Part shown: positions 43,321 through 53,493 of the stretch, piece after piece
Layout: each line of letters opens with the position of its first letter
Position numbering within the stretch: position 1 is the first letter of the stretch
NCBI GenBank assembly: GCA_938045295.1
Contig: CALINO010000001.1
Coordinates: forward strand, 1 to 64,000
DNA: 64,000 bases
Source: an uncultured Arenicella sp.
Lineage (GTDB): Bacteria > Pseudomonadota > Gammaproteobacteria > Arenicellales > Arenicellaceae
Direction: 5' to 3'
Notes under the pieces: model-generated
The model's database searches: none
What the model saw: only the letters and a program-made list of their open reading frames with translations
What the model was told of the DNA's origin: nothing
Position numbers and translations under genes: made by a program

Positions 43321-43737
43321 GCGGTTCTCCTGTAGTAATACTCTTTCGTGTTTGAACGTGAGTTAGCTCAAGCTAAATGCATCACACTCTGTGTTGTATG
43401 TAACTACCATAGCCTTAGATCTATTATTTCCCAACATTATGATTTATATAATTGCCATTTTCTATCTGAATAATGGTAGTAGTATTCACGGTTTTTCTAG
43501 CTTTTGCGATACTTATTCTTTTTGTGAATAGTGTGCATTTGAATACGTGTTGTGAAATACCGCTAGAATTCGCTCAGTACCACTGAATTGAATGCCTTGT
43601 TATGCTTGTCAAAGACTTTGTTAGAGTCTTGTTAATACAGCGCTTACCGGCCAGTTTAGTGTTGATTTTTTAGTTTAGCGTTAACGTTAGTGAAAACGGC
43701 GTAACGCTGAAATATATGGAAAGTTGGAGATAAGCCC
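43321..43737. promoter_or_regulatory. Divergent promoter region of aceA and glcB
   Basis: A 417-base spacer between two divergently transcribed glyoxylate-shunt genes. Both promoters should lie here, probably with acetate-responsive control. I see no clear known operator; the GGAG ribosome sites of both genes are at its ends. Confidence 0.6.
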
Positions 43738-45909
43738 ATGAGTTGCTATATCGAACGTTGCGCAATGCGTGTTGATGTTGAACTAATTCAATTCGTTGAA
43801 GAAGAAGTACTGCCCGGTTTGCCAATACAGGCAAATGCTTTTTGGCAATCACTCAATAACTTAGTGACTGAGTTAACACCAAAAAACAAAACCTTACTGG
43901 CTAAACGTGATGCATTACAACAACAGTTAGATCAATGGAATCAGGCCAATAAAGGCACGTTTGATCAACAGCAATATAAGGCTTTTTTACAAAGCATTGG
44001 CTACCTTGAGCAAGAGGGCGACGACTTTGAAATTACCACCAGTAACGTTGACAGCGAAATTGCCCTGCAAGCGGGGCCTCAATTGGTGGTGCCCACGTCT
44101 AATGCGCGTTTTGCGCTAAATGCCACCAATGCACGTTGGGGAAGCCTCTACGACGCTTTGTACGGCACTGACGTTATTTCAGAAGAGGGTGGCGCTCACC
44201 GTTCAGGTGGTTACAACCCGGTGCGCGGCGCCAAAGTGGTGGCCTTTGCACGCCACTTTCTTGATCAGGCCTTCCCGTTATTAAACAAAAGCCACGCCGA
44301 TGTGACGAGTTATTCCATTAAAGACCGCACGCTGCTTGCCGAGTTTGATGATGGCGAAAGTGCGTTATTGCAGGCACCTGAGCAATGCGTGGCGTATCAA
44401 GGTGAGCCAAGCCAGCCCAGCGCTGTGGTGTTGCGTAATAACGGTTTGCATGTGGTGCTTGAAATTGACCCAGAGTCAGAGATCGGTAGTCATGACAAAG
44501 CCGGTATTAGTGATGTAACAATGGAAGCGGCTGTTACCACCATTCAAGACTTTGAAGACTCGGTGGCGGCGGTGGATGCGCAAGACAAGGTGGGTGTGTA
44601 CCGCAATTGGCTAGGCTTAATGAAAGGCAATTTGCAGGATACGTTTACTAAGAATGGCCAGCCAGTGACACGCAGCATGGCGGCCGATAGGCATTGTCAT
44701 TCTGTTAACGGAGAGCCCTTAGTGTTGCATGGGCGCAGCTTATTGTTCTGCCGTAACGTTGGCCACTTAATGAGCAACCCGGCCATTTTGGACGCCAACG
44801 GAGATGAAATTCAAGAAGGCATCATGGATGCCATGCTGAGTGTGCTGATTTCCATGCATGACTTAACAGGCGAACACGCTTGCCGCAACACACGTACGGG
44901 CAGTGTCTATATTGTTAAACCTAAAATGCACGGGCCAGAAGAAGTAGCGTTTGCCAATACCTTATTTGACCGCGTTGAAGATGAGCTAGGGTTACCTCGC
45001 CACACCATTAAAATTGGTGTGATGGACGAAGAGCGCCGCACCACCGTTAACCTCAAAGAATGCATACGTCAGGTTAAAGACCGCGTGGTGTTTATTAATA
45101 CTGGCTTTTTAGATCGAACCGGTGATGAAATTCATACCAGCATGTTGTTAGGCGCTATGGCAACTAAAGCGCAGATTAAGCAGCAGCCGTGGATTAACGC
45201 CTATGAAAATTGGAATGTGGACATTGGCTTGCAGTGCGGTTTTTCCAAAAAAGCGCAAATAGGCAAGGGCATGTGGGCCATGCCCGATGAAATGTCGCAA
45301 ATGCTAGAGGCCAAAATAGATCACCCCAAATCCGGCGCCAATACTGCTTGGGTGCCGTCCCCCAATGGCGCTACGTTGCACGCCACCCATTACCATCAAG
45401 TGAGCGTTTCTGATGTGCAAAGCCAGCTTAAACAGCGCCAACGAGCCTCGTTGCAAGACATTCTAACGGTGCCATTGAGTGATGACATTAGCCAGCTAAG
45501 CGCAGATGACATTCAAGCCGAGTTAGACAATAACGTGCAAGGCATATTGGGCTATGTGGTGCGTTGGGTCGACCAAGGTGTTGGTTGCTCTAAAGTGCCA
45601 GACATCAACAATGTGGGGTTGATGGAAGACCGAGCCACTTTGCGTATTTCCAGCCAACATTTGGCTAACTGGTTAACTCATAATGTGACCAATGCTGAAC
45701 AGGTTCGCCAGACTTTTGAGCGTATGGCAGCGGTGGTTGATAAGCAAAATCAAAACGACCCGTTGTACAAACCCATGGCTGGAAACTTCGACACCAGTTT
45801 GGCTTATCAAGCGGCTCTTGAATTGGTATTTGAAGGCACACGGCAGCCCAATGGCTATACTGAGCCATTGTTACACGCGTATCGCTTGCGGTTGAAAAAG
45901 GCCAGTTGA
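43738..45909 (+). CDS. glcB: Malate synthase G
   Basis: A 723-residue TIM-barrel enzyme condensing glyoxylate and acetyl-CoA to malate. Visible are [20 protein letters not shown] near 130, the catalytic Arg segment [37 protein letters not shown] near 375, and the [13 protein letters not shown] Mg/catalytic region near 440. Length is the G isoform. The 43738 ATG is used (GGAGATAAG site); 43765 ([10 protein letters not shown]) is a possible alternative. It completes the shunt with the divergent aceA. Confidence 0.96.
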   Translation: MSCYIERCAMRVDVELIQFVEEEVLPGLPIQANAFWQSLNNLVTELTPKNKTLLAKRDALQQQLDQWNQANKGTFDQQQYKAFLQSIGYLEQEGDDFEITTSNVDSEIALQAGPQLVVPTSNARFALNATNARWGSLYDALYGTDVISEEGGAHRSGGYNPVRGAKVVAFARHFLDQAFPLLNKSHADVTSYSIKDRTLLAEFDDGESALLQAPEQCVAYQGEPSQPSAVVLRNNGLHVVLEIDPESEIGSHDKAGISDVTMEAAVTTIQDFEDSVAAVDAQDKVGVYRNWLGLMKGNLQDTFTKNGQPVTRSMAADRHCHSVNGEPLVLHGRSLLFCRNVGHLMSNPAILDANGDEIQEGIMDAMLSVLISMHDLTGEHACRNTRTGSVYIVKPKMHGPEEVAFANTLFDRVEDELGLPRHTIKIGVMDEERRTTVNLKECIRQVKDRVVFINTGFLDRTGDEIHTSMLLGAMATKAQIKQQPWINAYENWNVDIGLQCGFSKKAQIGKGMWAMPDEMSQMLEAKIDHPKSGANTAWVPSPNGATLHATHYHQVSVSDVQSQLKQRQRASLQDILTVPLSDDISQLSADDIQAELDNNVQGILGYVVRWVDQGVGCSKVPDINNVGLMEDRATLRISSQHLANWLTHNVTNAEQVRQTFERMAAVVDKQNQNDPLYKPMAGNFDTSLAYQAALELVFEGTRQPNGYTEPLLHAYRLRLKKAS

Positions 45910-45942
45910 TTATTGCTTAGCGGCCGGCAGGTAAACTGCGCA

Positions 45943-45977
45943 GGCTATTGTGGGCCTATTGTGGGCCTATTGTGCGG
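45943..45977. repeat. Short tandem repeat
   Basis: CTATTGTGGGC, an 11-base unit, occurs three times in tandem (the last copy reads CTATTGTGCGG) downstream of glcB. No coding or hairpin role is apparent. Confidence 0.7.
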
Positions 45978-46127
45978 CTTATACAGATCTTTGCCTGGGC
46001 TGCTAATGGCTTCAGGTTGGCTGTTTTGTTGCGGTTTTGCCTGTTGATCAGTGTTGTCTTGGTGTAGTGTCTTAATGCGAACAATGTTAGCATTACGCTC
46101 CTCACATCCAATACAGTTGCTCACGGC

Positions 46128-47234
46128 ATGTCTGAACAAATTATTACGGCAATAACCAACCAATTACATGCGGTTATTGACCCTTATACGCAAACCAAAC
46201 TTACTGCAAATAAAGGCTTGGTCAGCGTTCAAGTTGATGACGCTAAAGTTACCGTTAGCTTAAGCCGCGGCTACCCAATTCGCTCAGTGTTAACTGAATT
46301 GGCTGATTTAGTAAAAAATCAGTTACAAAGCGTGGATGTTGGTACTCGAAACCTGGAAGTGTTGGTGACGCAAAACATTGTCTCGCACAGTTCTCAGCAA
46401 GGCGTTAAAGCGGTTCCTGGCGTGAAAAATATCATTGCCATTGCGTCTGGCAAGGGCGGGGTTGGAAAGTCCACTTGTTCGGCTAACTTGGCGTTAGCTT
46501 TATCGGCCTCAGGTGCCAAAGTGGGCATGCTCGATGCCGACATATACGGGCCCAGCCAACCGCGCATGTTAGGCATTACTGGCAAGCCAGAAGCACTTGA
46601 AAATAAAATGCTGTTGCCGATGCTCAGCCACGACATTAAAATTATGTCGATCGGCTTCTTAGTGGAAGAAGACACGCCGATGATCTGGCGTGGCCCCATG
46701 GTGACCCAAGCGCTTGAGCAAATGTTGCGCGGCACATCATGGAACCAAGACGGCCAAGATTTGGATTACCTGATTGTCGACTTACCGCCAGGCACGGGGG
46801 ACATTCAACTCACCTTAAGCCAAAAGGTGCCCGTTAGCGGTGCCGTTATTGTTACCACTCCACAAGACATTGCGTTGTTGGACGCGAAAAAAGCCTACAA
46901 AATGTTTGAAAAAGTGGACGTGCCCATTTACGGCGTAATTGAAAACATGAGCACCCATATTTGCACCAGCTGTGGCCATGAAGAAGCCATTTTTGGTTCA
47001 GAAGGTGCCAGTAAAATGGCGCAAGAGTACGGTTTAGACCTGTTGGGTAAAATTCCATTAGAAATGGCCATTCGAGAATTGGCCGACTCAGGAACGCCAA
47101 CCGTGGTATCACAACCCGATTCTGAAACAGCCAAACGTTATCAGTCTATTGCAATGAAAATTGCCGGTAAGCTGTCGGCCAAGAAAAAAGACTTTAGTGC
47201 CAGTTTTCCTAATATTGTGGTGGAAAATTCATAG
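46128..47234 (+). CDS. apbC: Iron-sulfur cluster carrier ApbC/Mrp
   Basis: A 368-residue Mrp/Nbp35-type P-loop ATPase that carries Fe-S clusters to apoproteins. Residues about 1-85 are a FeS_assembly/MIP18-like domain. The deviant Walker A is ASGKGGVGKSTCSANLALAL near 110. The cluster-binding CxxC is STHICTSCGHEEAIFG near 283. The final residues are charged. Length and motifs fit ApbC. It is followed by aroC after 62 bases with no terminator seen. Confidence 0.95.
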   Translation: MSEQIITAITNQLHAVIDPYTQTKLTANKGLVSVQVDDAKVTVSLSRGYPIRSVLTELADLVKNQLQSVDVGTRNLEVLVTQNIVSHSSQQGVKAVPGVKNIIAIASGKGGVGKSTCSANLALALSASGAKVGMLDADIYGPSQPRMLGITGKPEALENKMLLPMLSHDIKIMSIGFLVEEDTPMIWRGPMVTQALEQMLRGTSWNQDGQDLDYLIVDLPPGTGDIQLTLSQKVPVSGAVIVTTPQDIALLDAKKAYKMFEKVDVPIYGVIENMSTHICTSCGHEEAIFGSEGASKMAQEYGLDLLGKIPLEMAIRELADSGTPTVVSQPDSETAKRYQSIAMKIAGKLSAKKKDFSASFPNIVVENS

Positions 47235-47296
47235 CGCCCCCTTGCTATGATGGCCTGTATTTAAATTTATAATTTAGCACTTACGCAGATAAGAAA

Positions 47297-48397
47297 ATGA
47301 GCGATAGTAGTATTGGTAAACTGTTTAGAGTAACCACCTTTGGTGAAAGCCACGGTAAAGGCATTGGCTGCATCGTTGATGGCTGCCCACCTGGGCTGGG
47401 CTTAACGGAAGCCGATTTGCAACCAGATCTTGACCGCCGCAAACCTGGGCAGTCTAAGTTTACTACTCAGCGCCGCGAGCCCGATGAAGTGCAGATTTTT
47501 TCTGGCGTGTTTGAAGGGAAAACCACCGGCACGTCTATCGGTATGTTGATTCACAACACCGATCAAAAATCCAAAGACTACTCCAACATCATGGATACGT
47601 TTCGCCCCGGGCACGCTGATTACACGTATCACCACAAATACGGCAATCGAGATTACCGCGGCGGTGGGCGTTCATCGGCTCGTACTACGGCCATGATTGT
47701 GGCTGCGGGTGGCATTGCTAAAAAGTATTTAAACGAAAAGCAAGGCATTGAAATTCGGGCCTATTTGTCGCAAATGGGCGATGTTAAAGTTGATAGTGTT
47801 GATTTTGATGAAATCAGCAACAACCCATTTAACTGCCCCGATGCCAGTAAAGTAGAGGCCATGGAGCAGTTAATTACCCAGTTACGTCGCGATGGCGATT
47901 CGGTGGGTGCCAAAATTACCGTGGTGGCTAACAACATGCCAGTGGGGCTGGGTGAACCGGTATTTAATGAACTTGATGCCGATATAGCCAAAGCGCTAAT
48001 GAGCATTAACGCAGTAAAAGGCGTGGAAATTGGTGCGGGTTTTGATGCGGTTAGCCAGCGTGGCTCAGAGCACCGCGATGAACTTCACCCCGATGGCTTT
48101 GCCAGCAATAATGCCGGCGGCATTTTGGGTGGCATTTCGTCAGGCCAAGACGTGGTGGCCAGCTTGGCTTTAAAGCCAACGTCTAGTATTACCAAGCCCG
48201 GCATGAGTATTAATCGCCAAGGCGAACCGGCAGAAGTGGTGACCAAAGGCCGCCATGATCCGTGCGTTGGTATTCGCGCCGTGCCGATTGCCGAAGCCAT
48301 GTTGGCCATTGTGATCATGGATCATTTTTTACGACACCGCGCACAAAATGCCGATGTGTCGGTATCCACACCCGTTATTCCGGCGAGCCGCGGTTAA
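47297..48397 (+). CDS. aroC: Chorismate synthase
   Basis: A 366-residue FMN-dependent enzyme making chorismate from EPSP, the last shikimate-pathway step. The conserved [46 protein letters not shown] and the C-terminal [17 protein letters not shown] are all present. Length is standard. It continues directly into an MFS gene on the same strand after 166 bases. Confidence 0.97.
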   Translation: MSDSSIGKLFRVTTFGESHGKGIGCIVDGCPPGLGLTEADLQPDLDRRKPGQSKFTTQRREPDEVQIFSGVFEGKTTGTSIGMLIHNTDQKSKDYSNIMDTFRPGHADYTYHHKYGNRDYRGGGRSSARTTAMIVAAGGIAKKYLNEKQGIEIRAYLSQMGDVKVDSVDFDEISNNPFNCPDASKVEAMEQLITQLRRDGDSVGAKITVVANNMPVGLGEPVFNELDADIAKALMSINAVKGVEIGAGFDAVSQRGSEHRDELHPDGFASNNAGGILGGISSGQDVVASLALKPTSSITKPGMSINRQGEPAEVVTKGRHDPCVGIRAVPIAEAMLAIVIMDHFLRHRAQNADVSVSTPVIPASRG

Positions 48398-48563
48398 ACA
48401 GCGCGGCGGCATGAATGGCCACCGGTTAAGCCAGGCCTTATTGTTTGGTCTTATTTCCCAGTTCTACTTCGCCGTATTGCGCCAGCAAACGGGCGTAATT
48501 GTGTGCCTGAAGCGTACTCATAACAGGCGTGCGCATAAAACGGTACGAGGCATTCGCTAGCAC

Positions 48564-49724
48564 ATGCGCACTTGGCACTTTTCTAATTTTTACTTTTTCT
48601 ACTTTGCAACCATCGGCATCATCATGCCGTACTGGAGCCTGTACTTAAATCACATTGGCTTCAGCGCTAAAGAAATTGGCCAACTCATGGCCATATTTCT
48701 GTTCACCAAAATGATTGCGCCTAATATTTGGGCGGCCATTGCCGATTCTGTTGCGGCCAAGCGAGGCAGTTCTTTAGGCTTATTAAAGTTTGCCGCTGTC
48801 GCCACCTTGCTTATTTACTCATTGATGGCGGTGGTTGAGAGCTTTTGGGCGGTGGGCGCCGTAATGCTGGGGTATTGCGTTTTTTGGAACGCCTCATTAC
48901 CGCAACTTGAAGCCGCCACCTTGAACCACTTGCAAGACAAGCGTCAGTACGGGCGTGTGCGTTTATGGGGTTCATGGGGTTTTATTGTTACCGTGCTTGG
49001 GCTTGGGGTGCTAATGGATTTTTCTGGCCCCAGCAGTATTTTGCCTGCCGGTGGTGTGGCCTTAGTGGCCTTGGTTATTGCCAGCTTATTTATGCGTGAC
49101 GGCAGTATTAAGCCGGCAGATACGCCTCAACAAACCGTGCGTGTTTTTGAAGTACTGAATTGGCGAGTGATGACGCTATTAGCTTTATGCGTGCTAATGC
49201 AACTCAGCCATGCGCCACTGCAAACCTTTATGAGTTTGTATTTACTTGAATACGGTTATACCAATTGGCAAGTGGGCTTGTTATGGACCACCGGCGTACT
49301 GTTCGAGATTGTGATATTCATTTATGCCTACAAAATATTGCACCGCTTTCGCTTATCTCATTTGTTGACCTTCACCTTTGCCGTAGCCGCACTGCGTTGG
49401 GTGCTGGTTGCCCAGTATCCTGAATTTCCGGTTGTGGTGTTTTTAACGCAAGCCATGCACGCCATTACCTTTGGCCTGTATCACGCGGTAATGATGCAGC
49501 TCATTGATCGTTTATTTGTGGGGCGCTACCAAATTCGAGGGCAGGCGCTGTACAGCAGTTTAAGTTATGGCTTAGGCGGGGCGGTTGGCAGTTTTATCAG
49601 CGGCTATATTTGGACGGACATTGGTAAGCAAGAACTGTTTCTTTTTTGTGGGGTGCTGATGATCTTCGTGTCGGTGTTTTCGTTTTTCTTTGTTCACAAA
49701 TTAACCCATCAAGTTTCACGATAA
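48564..49724 (+). CDS. MFS transporter, MFS_1-like (HcaT-type)
   Basis: A 386-residue 12-helix protein. It begins FYFFYFATIGIIMPYWSLYLNHIGFSAKEIGQLMAIFLFTKMIAPNIWA and contains RLWGSWGFIVTVLGLGVLMD, typical of the MFS_1-like group that includes phenylpropionate and nucleoside transporters. The gene has no ribosome site on the ATG clearer than GCATTCG; an upstream start is not supported. Substrate unknown. The spacing to aroC and to the photolyase gene (28 bases) suggests a unit. Confidence 0.85.
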   Translation: MRTWHFSNFYFFYFATIGIIMPYWSLYLNHIGFSAKEIGQLMAIFLFTKMIAPNIWAAIADSVAAKRGSSLGLLKFAAVATLLIYSLMAVVESFWAVGAVMLGYCVFWNASLPQLEAATLNHLQDKRQYGRVRLWGSWGFIVTVLGLGVLMDFSGPSSILPAGGVALVALVIASLFMRDGSIKPADTPQQTVRVFEVLNWRVMTLLALCVLMQLSHAPLQTFMSLYLLEYGYTNWQVGLLWTTGVLFEIVIFIYAYKILHRFRLSHLLTFTFAVAALRWVLVAQYPEFPVVVFLTQAMHAITFGLYHAVMMQLIDRLFVGRYQIRGQALYSSLSYGLGGAVGSFISGYIWTDIGKQELFLFCGVLMIFVSVFSFFFVHKLTHQVSR

Positions 49725-49752
49725 CCTCACTGGCAAAAACTACACTGCGCAC

Positions 49753-51168
49753 ATGAAAGTAATACATTGGTTTCGCGAAGATTTACGCCTGTTAGACAAC
49801 CCAGCGCTCAGTCATGCGGCTGAACACGCCGATGCTGAAGTGGTGCCGGTTTTTATTTACCCCGAAGGCTTAGGTGGCGCCAGTTATTGGTGGCTACATA
49901 AAAGCTTAGAGAACTTATCTAAAGCATTGAAAAGTAAAGGCGTTGATCTGGTTTTTGCCACCGGCTCACCGCACACGGTATTGCCCAAATTGGCCGAGCA
50001 AATAGGCGCAAATTTAATAACTTGGAATAGGGTGTATTCGCCTGAAGGTATTGAACAAGGCAAGCAGGTTAAACAGGCATTAGGCAATGCATCAGTAGAG
50101 CACCGTTCGTTTAACGGCCAATTGTTGATAGAGCCGACAAAGGTGCTTAACAAGCAAGGTTTGCCGTTTAAAGTCTTTACGCCTTTTTGGCGCAACTGCG
50201 TATCATTTTTAACCGCTCGCGAATTAGCCCCTGAACCCAGATTCAAGCCCAGTACGCACTCATTGGCCAGTGAGCATTTGCAAGACTGGGGTTTACAGCC
50301 AACAGCGCCGAACTGGGCCAAAGGGTTTGAGCCTTTATGGCAACCGGGTGAGGCGGGCGCACAGAGCCGTTGGCGCGAATTTTTATCGGGCACTATTGAT
50401 ACTTATAAAGACGGGCGAGACATTCCAAGTGAATCGAACACGTCATTACTCTCACCGCATTTAGTGTTTGGTGAAATCAGTTCGCAACAGCTGTGGAACG
50501 ACGTGCAAGAAGCCATCGTAGGCCAACAAATTAGCCATGAAAATGGGCACAAGTTTTTATCTGAAATAGGGTGGCGTGAATTTAGCCGCTACCTGTTGGT
50601 ACACTTTCCGCACTTAATTACTGAGCCCTTTAATGCGCGCTTTACTAATTTCCCGTGGGGCGATGACGCGCAGCTCATTAAAGCGTGGCAGCAAGGGCAA
50701 ACCGGTTACCCCATTGTCGATGCCGGAATGCGTGAACTGTGGCAAACCGGTTATATGCACAACCGGGTGCGCATGATTGTGGCGTCGTTTTTAACCAAGC
50801 ACTGTTTGAGCCATTGGCATCATGGCATGGCGTGGTTTTGGGACACGCTGCTGGATGCCGACATTGCCAATAACACCGCAAGCTGGCAATGGGTTGCCGG
50901 TTGCGGTGCCGACGCGTCTCCCTACTTTCGCATTTTCAACCCCATTTTACAGGGTGAAAAATTTGATAAACAAGGTGTGTACGTGAAGCGTTGGGTGCCA
51001 GAATTGGCCGATGTTCCAGCTAAGTTTATTCACAAACCGTGGGAGGCCGACCAGCCGACATTACATGCCGCAAAGGTGGCATTAGGCACTGATTACCCAC
51101 TGCCCATTGTGGACCACAAACACGCGCGTGAAACAGCACTATTAGCCTATCAAGCAATAAAAACATAA
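49753..51168 (+). CDS. phrB: Deoxyribodipyrimidine photolyase (class I)
   Basis: A 471-residue CPD photolyase that repairs cyclobutane dimers with blue light. The N-terminal antenna domain begins VIHWFREDLRLLDNPALSHAA. The FAD domain has EIGWREFSRYLLVHFP, the WQQGQTGYPIVDAGMRELWQTGYMHNRVRMI signature, and DTLLDADIANNTASWQWVAGCGADASPYFRIFNP. The last trypsin-like segments are complete. Light exposure in surface water fits this gene. Confidence 0.95.
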   Translation: MKVIHWFREDLRLLDNPALSHAAEHADAEVVPVFIYPEGLGGASYWWLHKSLENLSKALKSKGVDLVFATGSPHTVLPKLAEQIGANLITWNRVYSPEGIEQGKQVKQALGNASVEHRSFNGQLLIEPTKVLNKQGLPFKVFTPFWRNCVSFLTARELAPEPRFKPSTHSLASEHLQDWGLQPTAPNWAKGFEPLWQPGEAGAQSRWREFLSGTIDTYKDGRDIPSESNTSLLSPHLVFGEISSQQLWNDVQEAIVGQQISHENGHKFLSEIGWREFSRYLLVHFPHLITEPFNARFTNFPWGDDAQLIKAWQQGQTGYPIVDAGMRELWQTGYMHNRVRMIVASFLTKHCLSHWHHGMAWFWDTLLDADIANNTASWQWVAGCGADASPYFRIFNPILQGEKFDKQGVYVKRWVPELADVPAKFIHKPWEADQPTLHAAKVALGTDYPLPIVDHKHARETALLAYQAIKT

Positions 51169-51176
51169 GTGCCATT

Positions 51177-51224
51177 GATCTTTAAAATAGATCAATATTA
51201 TATAAATAATCAAATTTAAAGATC
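51177..51224. promoter_or_regulatory. Inverted repeat upstream of the peroxiredoxin gene
   Basis: A perfect 10-bp inverted repeat GATCTTTAAA/TTTAAAGATC with a 28-base AT-rich centre lies 63 bases before the peroxiredoxin start. It could be the phrB terminator stem or an operator, possibly for OxyR given the target gene; neither can be settled by eye. Confidence 0.45.
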
Positions 51225-51286
51225 GTTATTGGCTTGTTAAGATTCATTCATTGAAACAAACCAGTTAACTATTTAACGAGGGCGTT

Positions 51287-52054
51287 ATGTCAAACGAAAC
51301 GGTATCAAATCAAGACTTTCCAACAGCCAGCATGCAAGGCCAAGCCATACCCAATGTCACGTTCCGCACGCGCGATGGTGATGAATGGGCAGACGTAACG
51401 ACCGACGAGCTTTTCAAAGGCAAAACGGTGGTTCTTTTCTCATTACCCGGGGCATTCACGCCAACCTGTTCGTCAACGCACTTGCCGCGTTACAACGAAT
51501 TGGCCAGCACCTTCGAGAAAAACGGCGTTGATAGCATTATTTGCATGAGCGTTAACGACACTTTTGTGATGAACGCTTGGAAGCAAGACCAAGAGGCCTC
51601 TAATATTACGGTTATCCCCGACGGTAACGGTGAGTTCACTGATGGCATAAGTATGTTGGTTGGCAAAGAAGATTTAGGCTTTGGCAAACGTTCTTGGCGT
51701 TATTCCATGTTAGTGAAAGACGGCGTGGTGGAAAAAATGTTTGTTGAACCCAACAAACCTGGCGACCCATTTGAAGTGTCAGACGCTGATACCATGCTCG
51801 AATACATAAACCCAGAAGCGGTAAAGCCACAGTCTGTGGCCATTATCACCAAGCCGGGTTGCCCGTATTGCGCTAAGGCAAAAACCTTACTTAAAATCAA
51901 AGGCATTGCGTTTGAAGAAATTGTACTCGGCAAAGACGCAACCTCAGTGAGTGTGAAAGCTATTTCAGGCAAGGCCACGGTTCCCCAAGTATTTTTTGAT
52001 GGTGTTAATATTGGTGGCTCTGATGATTTAGAAAAATACTTACAAGACCAATAA
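51287..52054 (+). CDS. Peroxiredoxin-glutaredoxin fusion (hybrid Prx)
   Basis: A 255-residue hybrid peroxidase. Residues about 10-165 are a Prx5-type peroxiredoxin with [21 protein letters not shown] (peroxidatic Cys). Residues about 180-255 are a glutaredoxin with [21 protein letters not shown], which reduces the peroxiredoxin with glutathione. Such fusions are known in Haemophilus, Vibrio and cyanobacteria and reduce H2O2 and organic hydroperoxides. It has a GAGGG ribosome site and is a single gene with its own upstream inverted repeat. Confidence 0.94.
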   Translation: MSNETVSNQDFPTASMQGQAIPNVTFRTRDGDEWADVTTDELFKGKTVVLFSLPGAFTPTCSSTHLPRYNELASTFEKNGVDSIICMSVNDTFVMNAWKQDQEASNITVIPDGNGEFTDGISMLVGKEDLGFGKRSWRYSMLVKDGVVEKMFVEPNKPGDPFEVSDADTMLEYINPEAVKPQSVAIITKPGCPYCAKAKTLLKIKGIAFEEIVLGKDATSVSVKAISGKATVPQVFFDGVNIGGSDDLEKYLQDQ

Positions 52055-52216
52055 GGCAACGGCAGGTCATTAAAGCAGCTACAAGCTAAAGAGTGGGCGC
52101 ATTTTACGAATTAATTTGTGCCCACTTAAATCCAGCCCGTAATATACTTAGCAACCTAATATTTCAGTCGCGTACGCGTTTACTGATGAATAAATGATTG
52201 TTGCATGAGGTTGTGT

Positions 52217-52465
52217 ATGCAAAACGACGAAGCCGACTTCGCCGACAATGTGGGGTTCTCCACCGAAGATTTAAGCAAGTTAGCTACATGGAAAATGCCA
52301 TTTGGCAAATACGCCGGCAGTGCACTTATTGACTTGCCTGAAGCGTATTTGTTTTGGTTTCAAAAACACGAATTCCCAAAAGGAGAGCTGGGCGAATTAA
52401 TGAAACTATGCCTAGATTTGAAAATTGAAGGTTTAGATAGCCTGATTAAGCCGTTGAAGAAGTAG
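52217..52465 (+). CDS. DUF3820 protein
   Basis: An 82-residue protein. The core LATWKMPFGKYAGSALIDLPEAYLFWFQKHEFPKGELGELM is the DUF3820 pattern found in gammaproteobacteria; some members are described as quorum-sensing-regulated, but the function is unknown. I prefer the ATG at 52217 to 52205 because the GAGG of the first start then serves as the ribosome site. Its 3' flank leads into the accessory patch. Confidence 0.83.
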   Translation: MQNDEADFADNVGFSTEDLSKLATWKMPFGKYAGSALIDLPEAYLFWFQKHEFPKGELGELMKLCLDLKIEGLDSLIKPLKK

Positions 52466-52535
52466 GGTTTGGGTGACTTTTGTATTTTAATGATACTTAT
52501 ACAATTAATTTTCTTACTCAGATGAGAAAAGTTAA

Positions 52536-52784
52536 AAGGAAGTATCAAAGCCAATTAAGGTTGGTAGAAAAATCGTCTCTGACCCTATTTATTGTGGAAT
52601 CTATCAAGGTGTTCAAGCATACGAAAACTGTGGTAACGAGCCATTTACTAAATTAGCATATGCTATTTTGGTTGGTGCTCTGAGTCTTGCATTTGAGGTT
52701 GGTGAGGCTCTTTTGGGTTTGTTGGCGCTCATGCTGGGTGAAGTCTTGGAGGCTAAGGGCGTTATTTATTTGGATGGATGCTAA
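52536..52784 (+). pseudogene. Possible toxin C-terminal fragment
   Basis: A frame open from 52536 to 52784 without a proper start codon, encoding about 82 residues with a hydrophobic helix (FTKLAYAILVGALSLAFEVGEALLGLL) and two cysteines ahead of it. It ends in TAATG, where the A overlaps the ATG of the next gene. The lack of a start and the overlap suggest the last part of a larger toxin-like protein that lost its N-terminus. Confidence 0.5.
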
Positions 52785-53023
52785 TGAGTCTTGAACAATA
52801 TAAATTTGATAATACGGCATTAGGTGTTGGTATATTCAGTTTACCTTTGAGTATATTAGAGTTGATTTTTGGTTTCGCATGGGCACCAACTCGGTCCAAC
52901 CTAATTAACTTTATTTCGAGAGTAGAAGATTTTGGAACTTTTTACTTTTTAATTGGTAGTCACTTATTTGTCTCAGTTACATTTTTATGTATCGGCTTTT
53001 ATATTAAATGGCTAAACAGTTGA
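52784..53023 (+). CDS. Small membrane protein (possible immunity protein)
   Basis: A 79-residue protein starting MSLEQYKFDN, with two hydrophobic segments (LGVGIFSLPLSILELIFGFAW and FYFLIGSHLFVSVTFLCIGFYI). It starts within the stop of the preceding fragment (TAATG). Membrane immunity proteins typically follow pore-forming toxin domains in this manner, but this is inference. Confidence 0.6.
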   Translation: MSLEQYKFDNTALGVGIFSLPLSILELIFGFAWAPTRSNLINFISRVEDFGTFYFLIGSHLFVSVTFLCIGFYIKWLNS

Positions 53024-53030
53024 TAAAGCT

Positions 53031-53432
53031 ATGAATAGTCAAATAGACCGAGTGTTAGAAAACACATTTTCTATGATGAGAAATAGGAACTCTTTGGGGG
53101 CTGAATATTCTAAACTTAAAAATGGCTACAAAATTGATTTTAATGTCATTGTTGGAATGATCTGTATACCTTGGCTTATTTTTAACAAGCTCTACTTTAT
53201 TGGTTTAATCTTTTGGTTCTTTTTATCAATAGTTTTTCGAGTCACTCACGACCTAATGGATTTAGACATATTGTCTGTATTTTTAATTATATTTTTAATT
53301 CATTTTTTGTTTGGGGCGCTTTTGGGTAAATATTTATTTTTTAGTAAGTTGAAAAATAAGGCTAAAAAATTACTCAAATCTGGTTATAGTGAAAAAGATG
53401 TAAGCCTTCATATAAAGAGGGTTTTCTTTTAG
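53031..53432 (+). CDS. Membrane protein, unknown
   Basis: A 133-residue protein seven bases after the previous gene. The N-terminal soluble part (residues 1-40) is followed by two or three membrane helices (FNVIVGMICIPWLIFNKLYFIGLIFWFFLSIVFR and VFLIIFLIHFLFGALLGKYLFF) and a basic C-terminal tail. A DUF2628-like arrangement (soluble head, membrane pair) is possible, but not certain. Very AT-rich. Confidence 0.6.
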   Translation: MNSQIDRVLENTFSMMRNRNSLGAEYSKLKNGYKIDFNVIVGMICIPWLIFNKLYFIGLIFWFFLSIVFRVTHDLMDLDILSVFLIIFLIHFLFGALLGKYLFFSKLKNKAKKLLKSGYSEKDVSLHIKRVFF

Positions 53433-53493
53433 AGGGATAAAGGAAAGTAATAAAGAGCAAGTAATAAAGGACAGGCATGCTTAGAAAGCTGTT

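Noticed and set aside
45945-46163. 72-codon minus-strand ORF over the 11-bp tandem repeats
   Set aside because: It overlaps the start of apbC and is made largely of the tandem repeat; a shadow ORF.
48348-48560. 70-codon ORF between aroC and the MFS gene
   Set aside because: It starts inside the end of aroC in another frame and has no domain; most of it is intergenic DNA.
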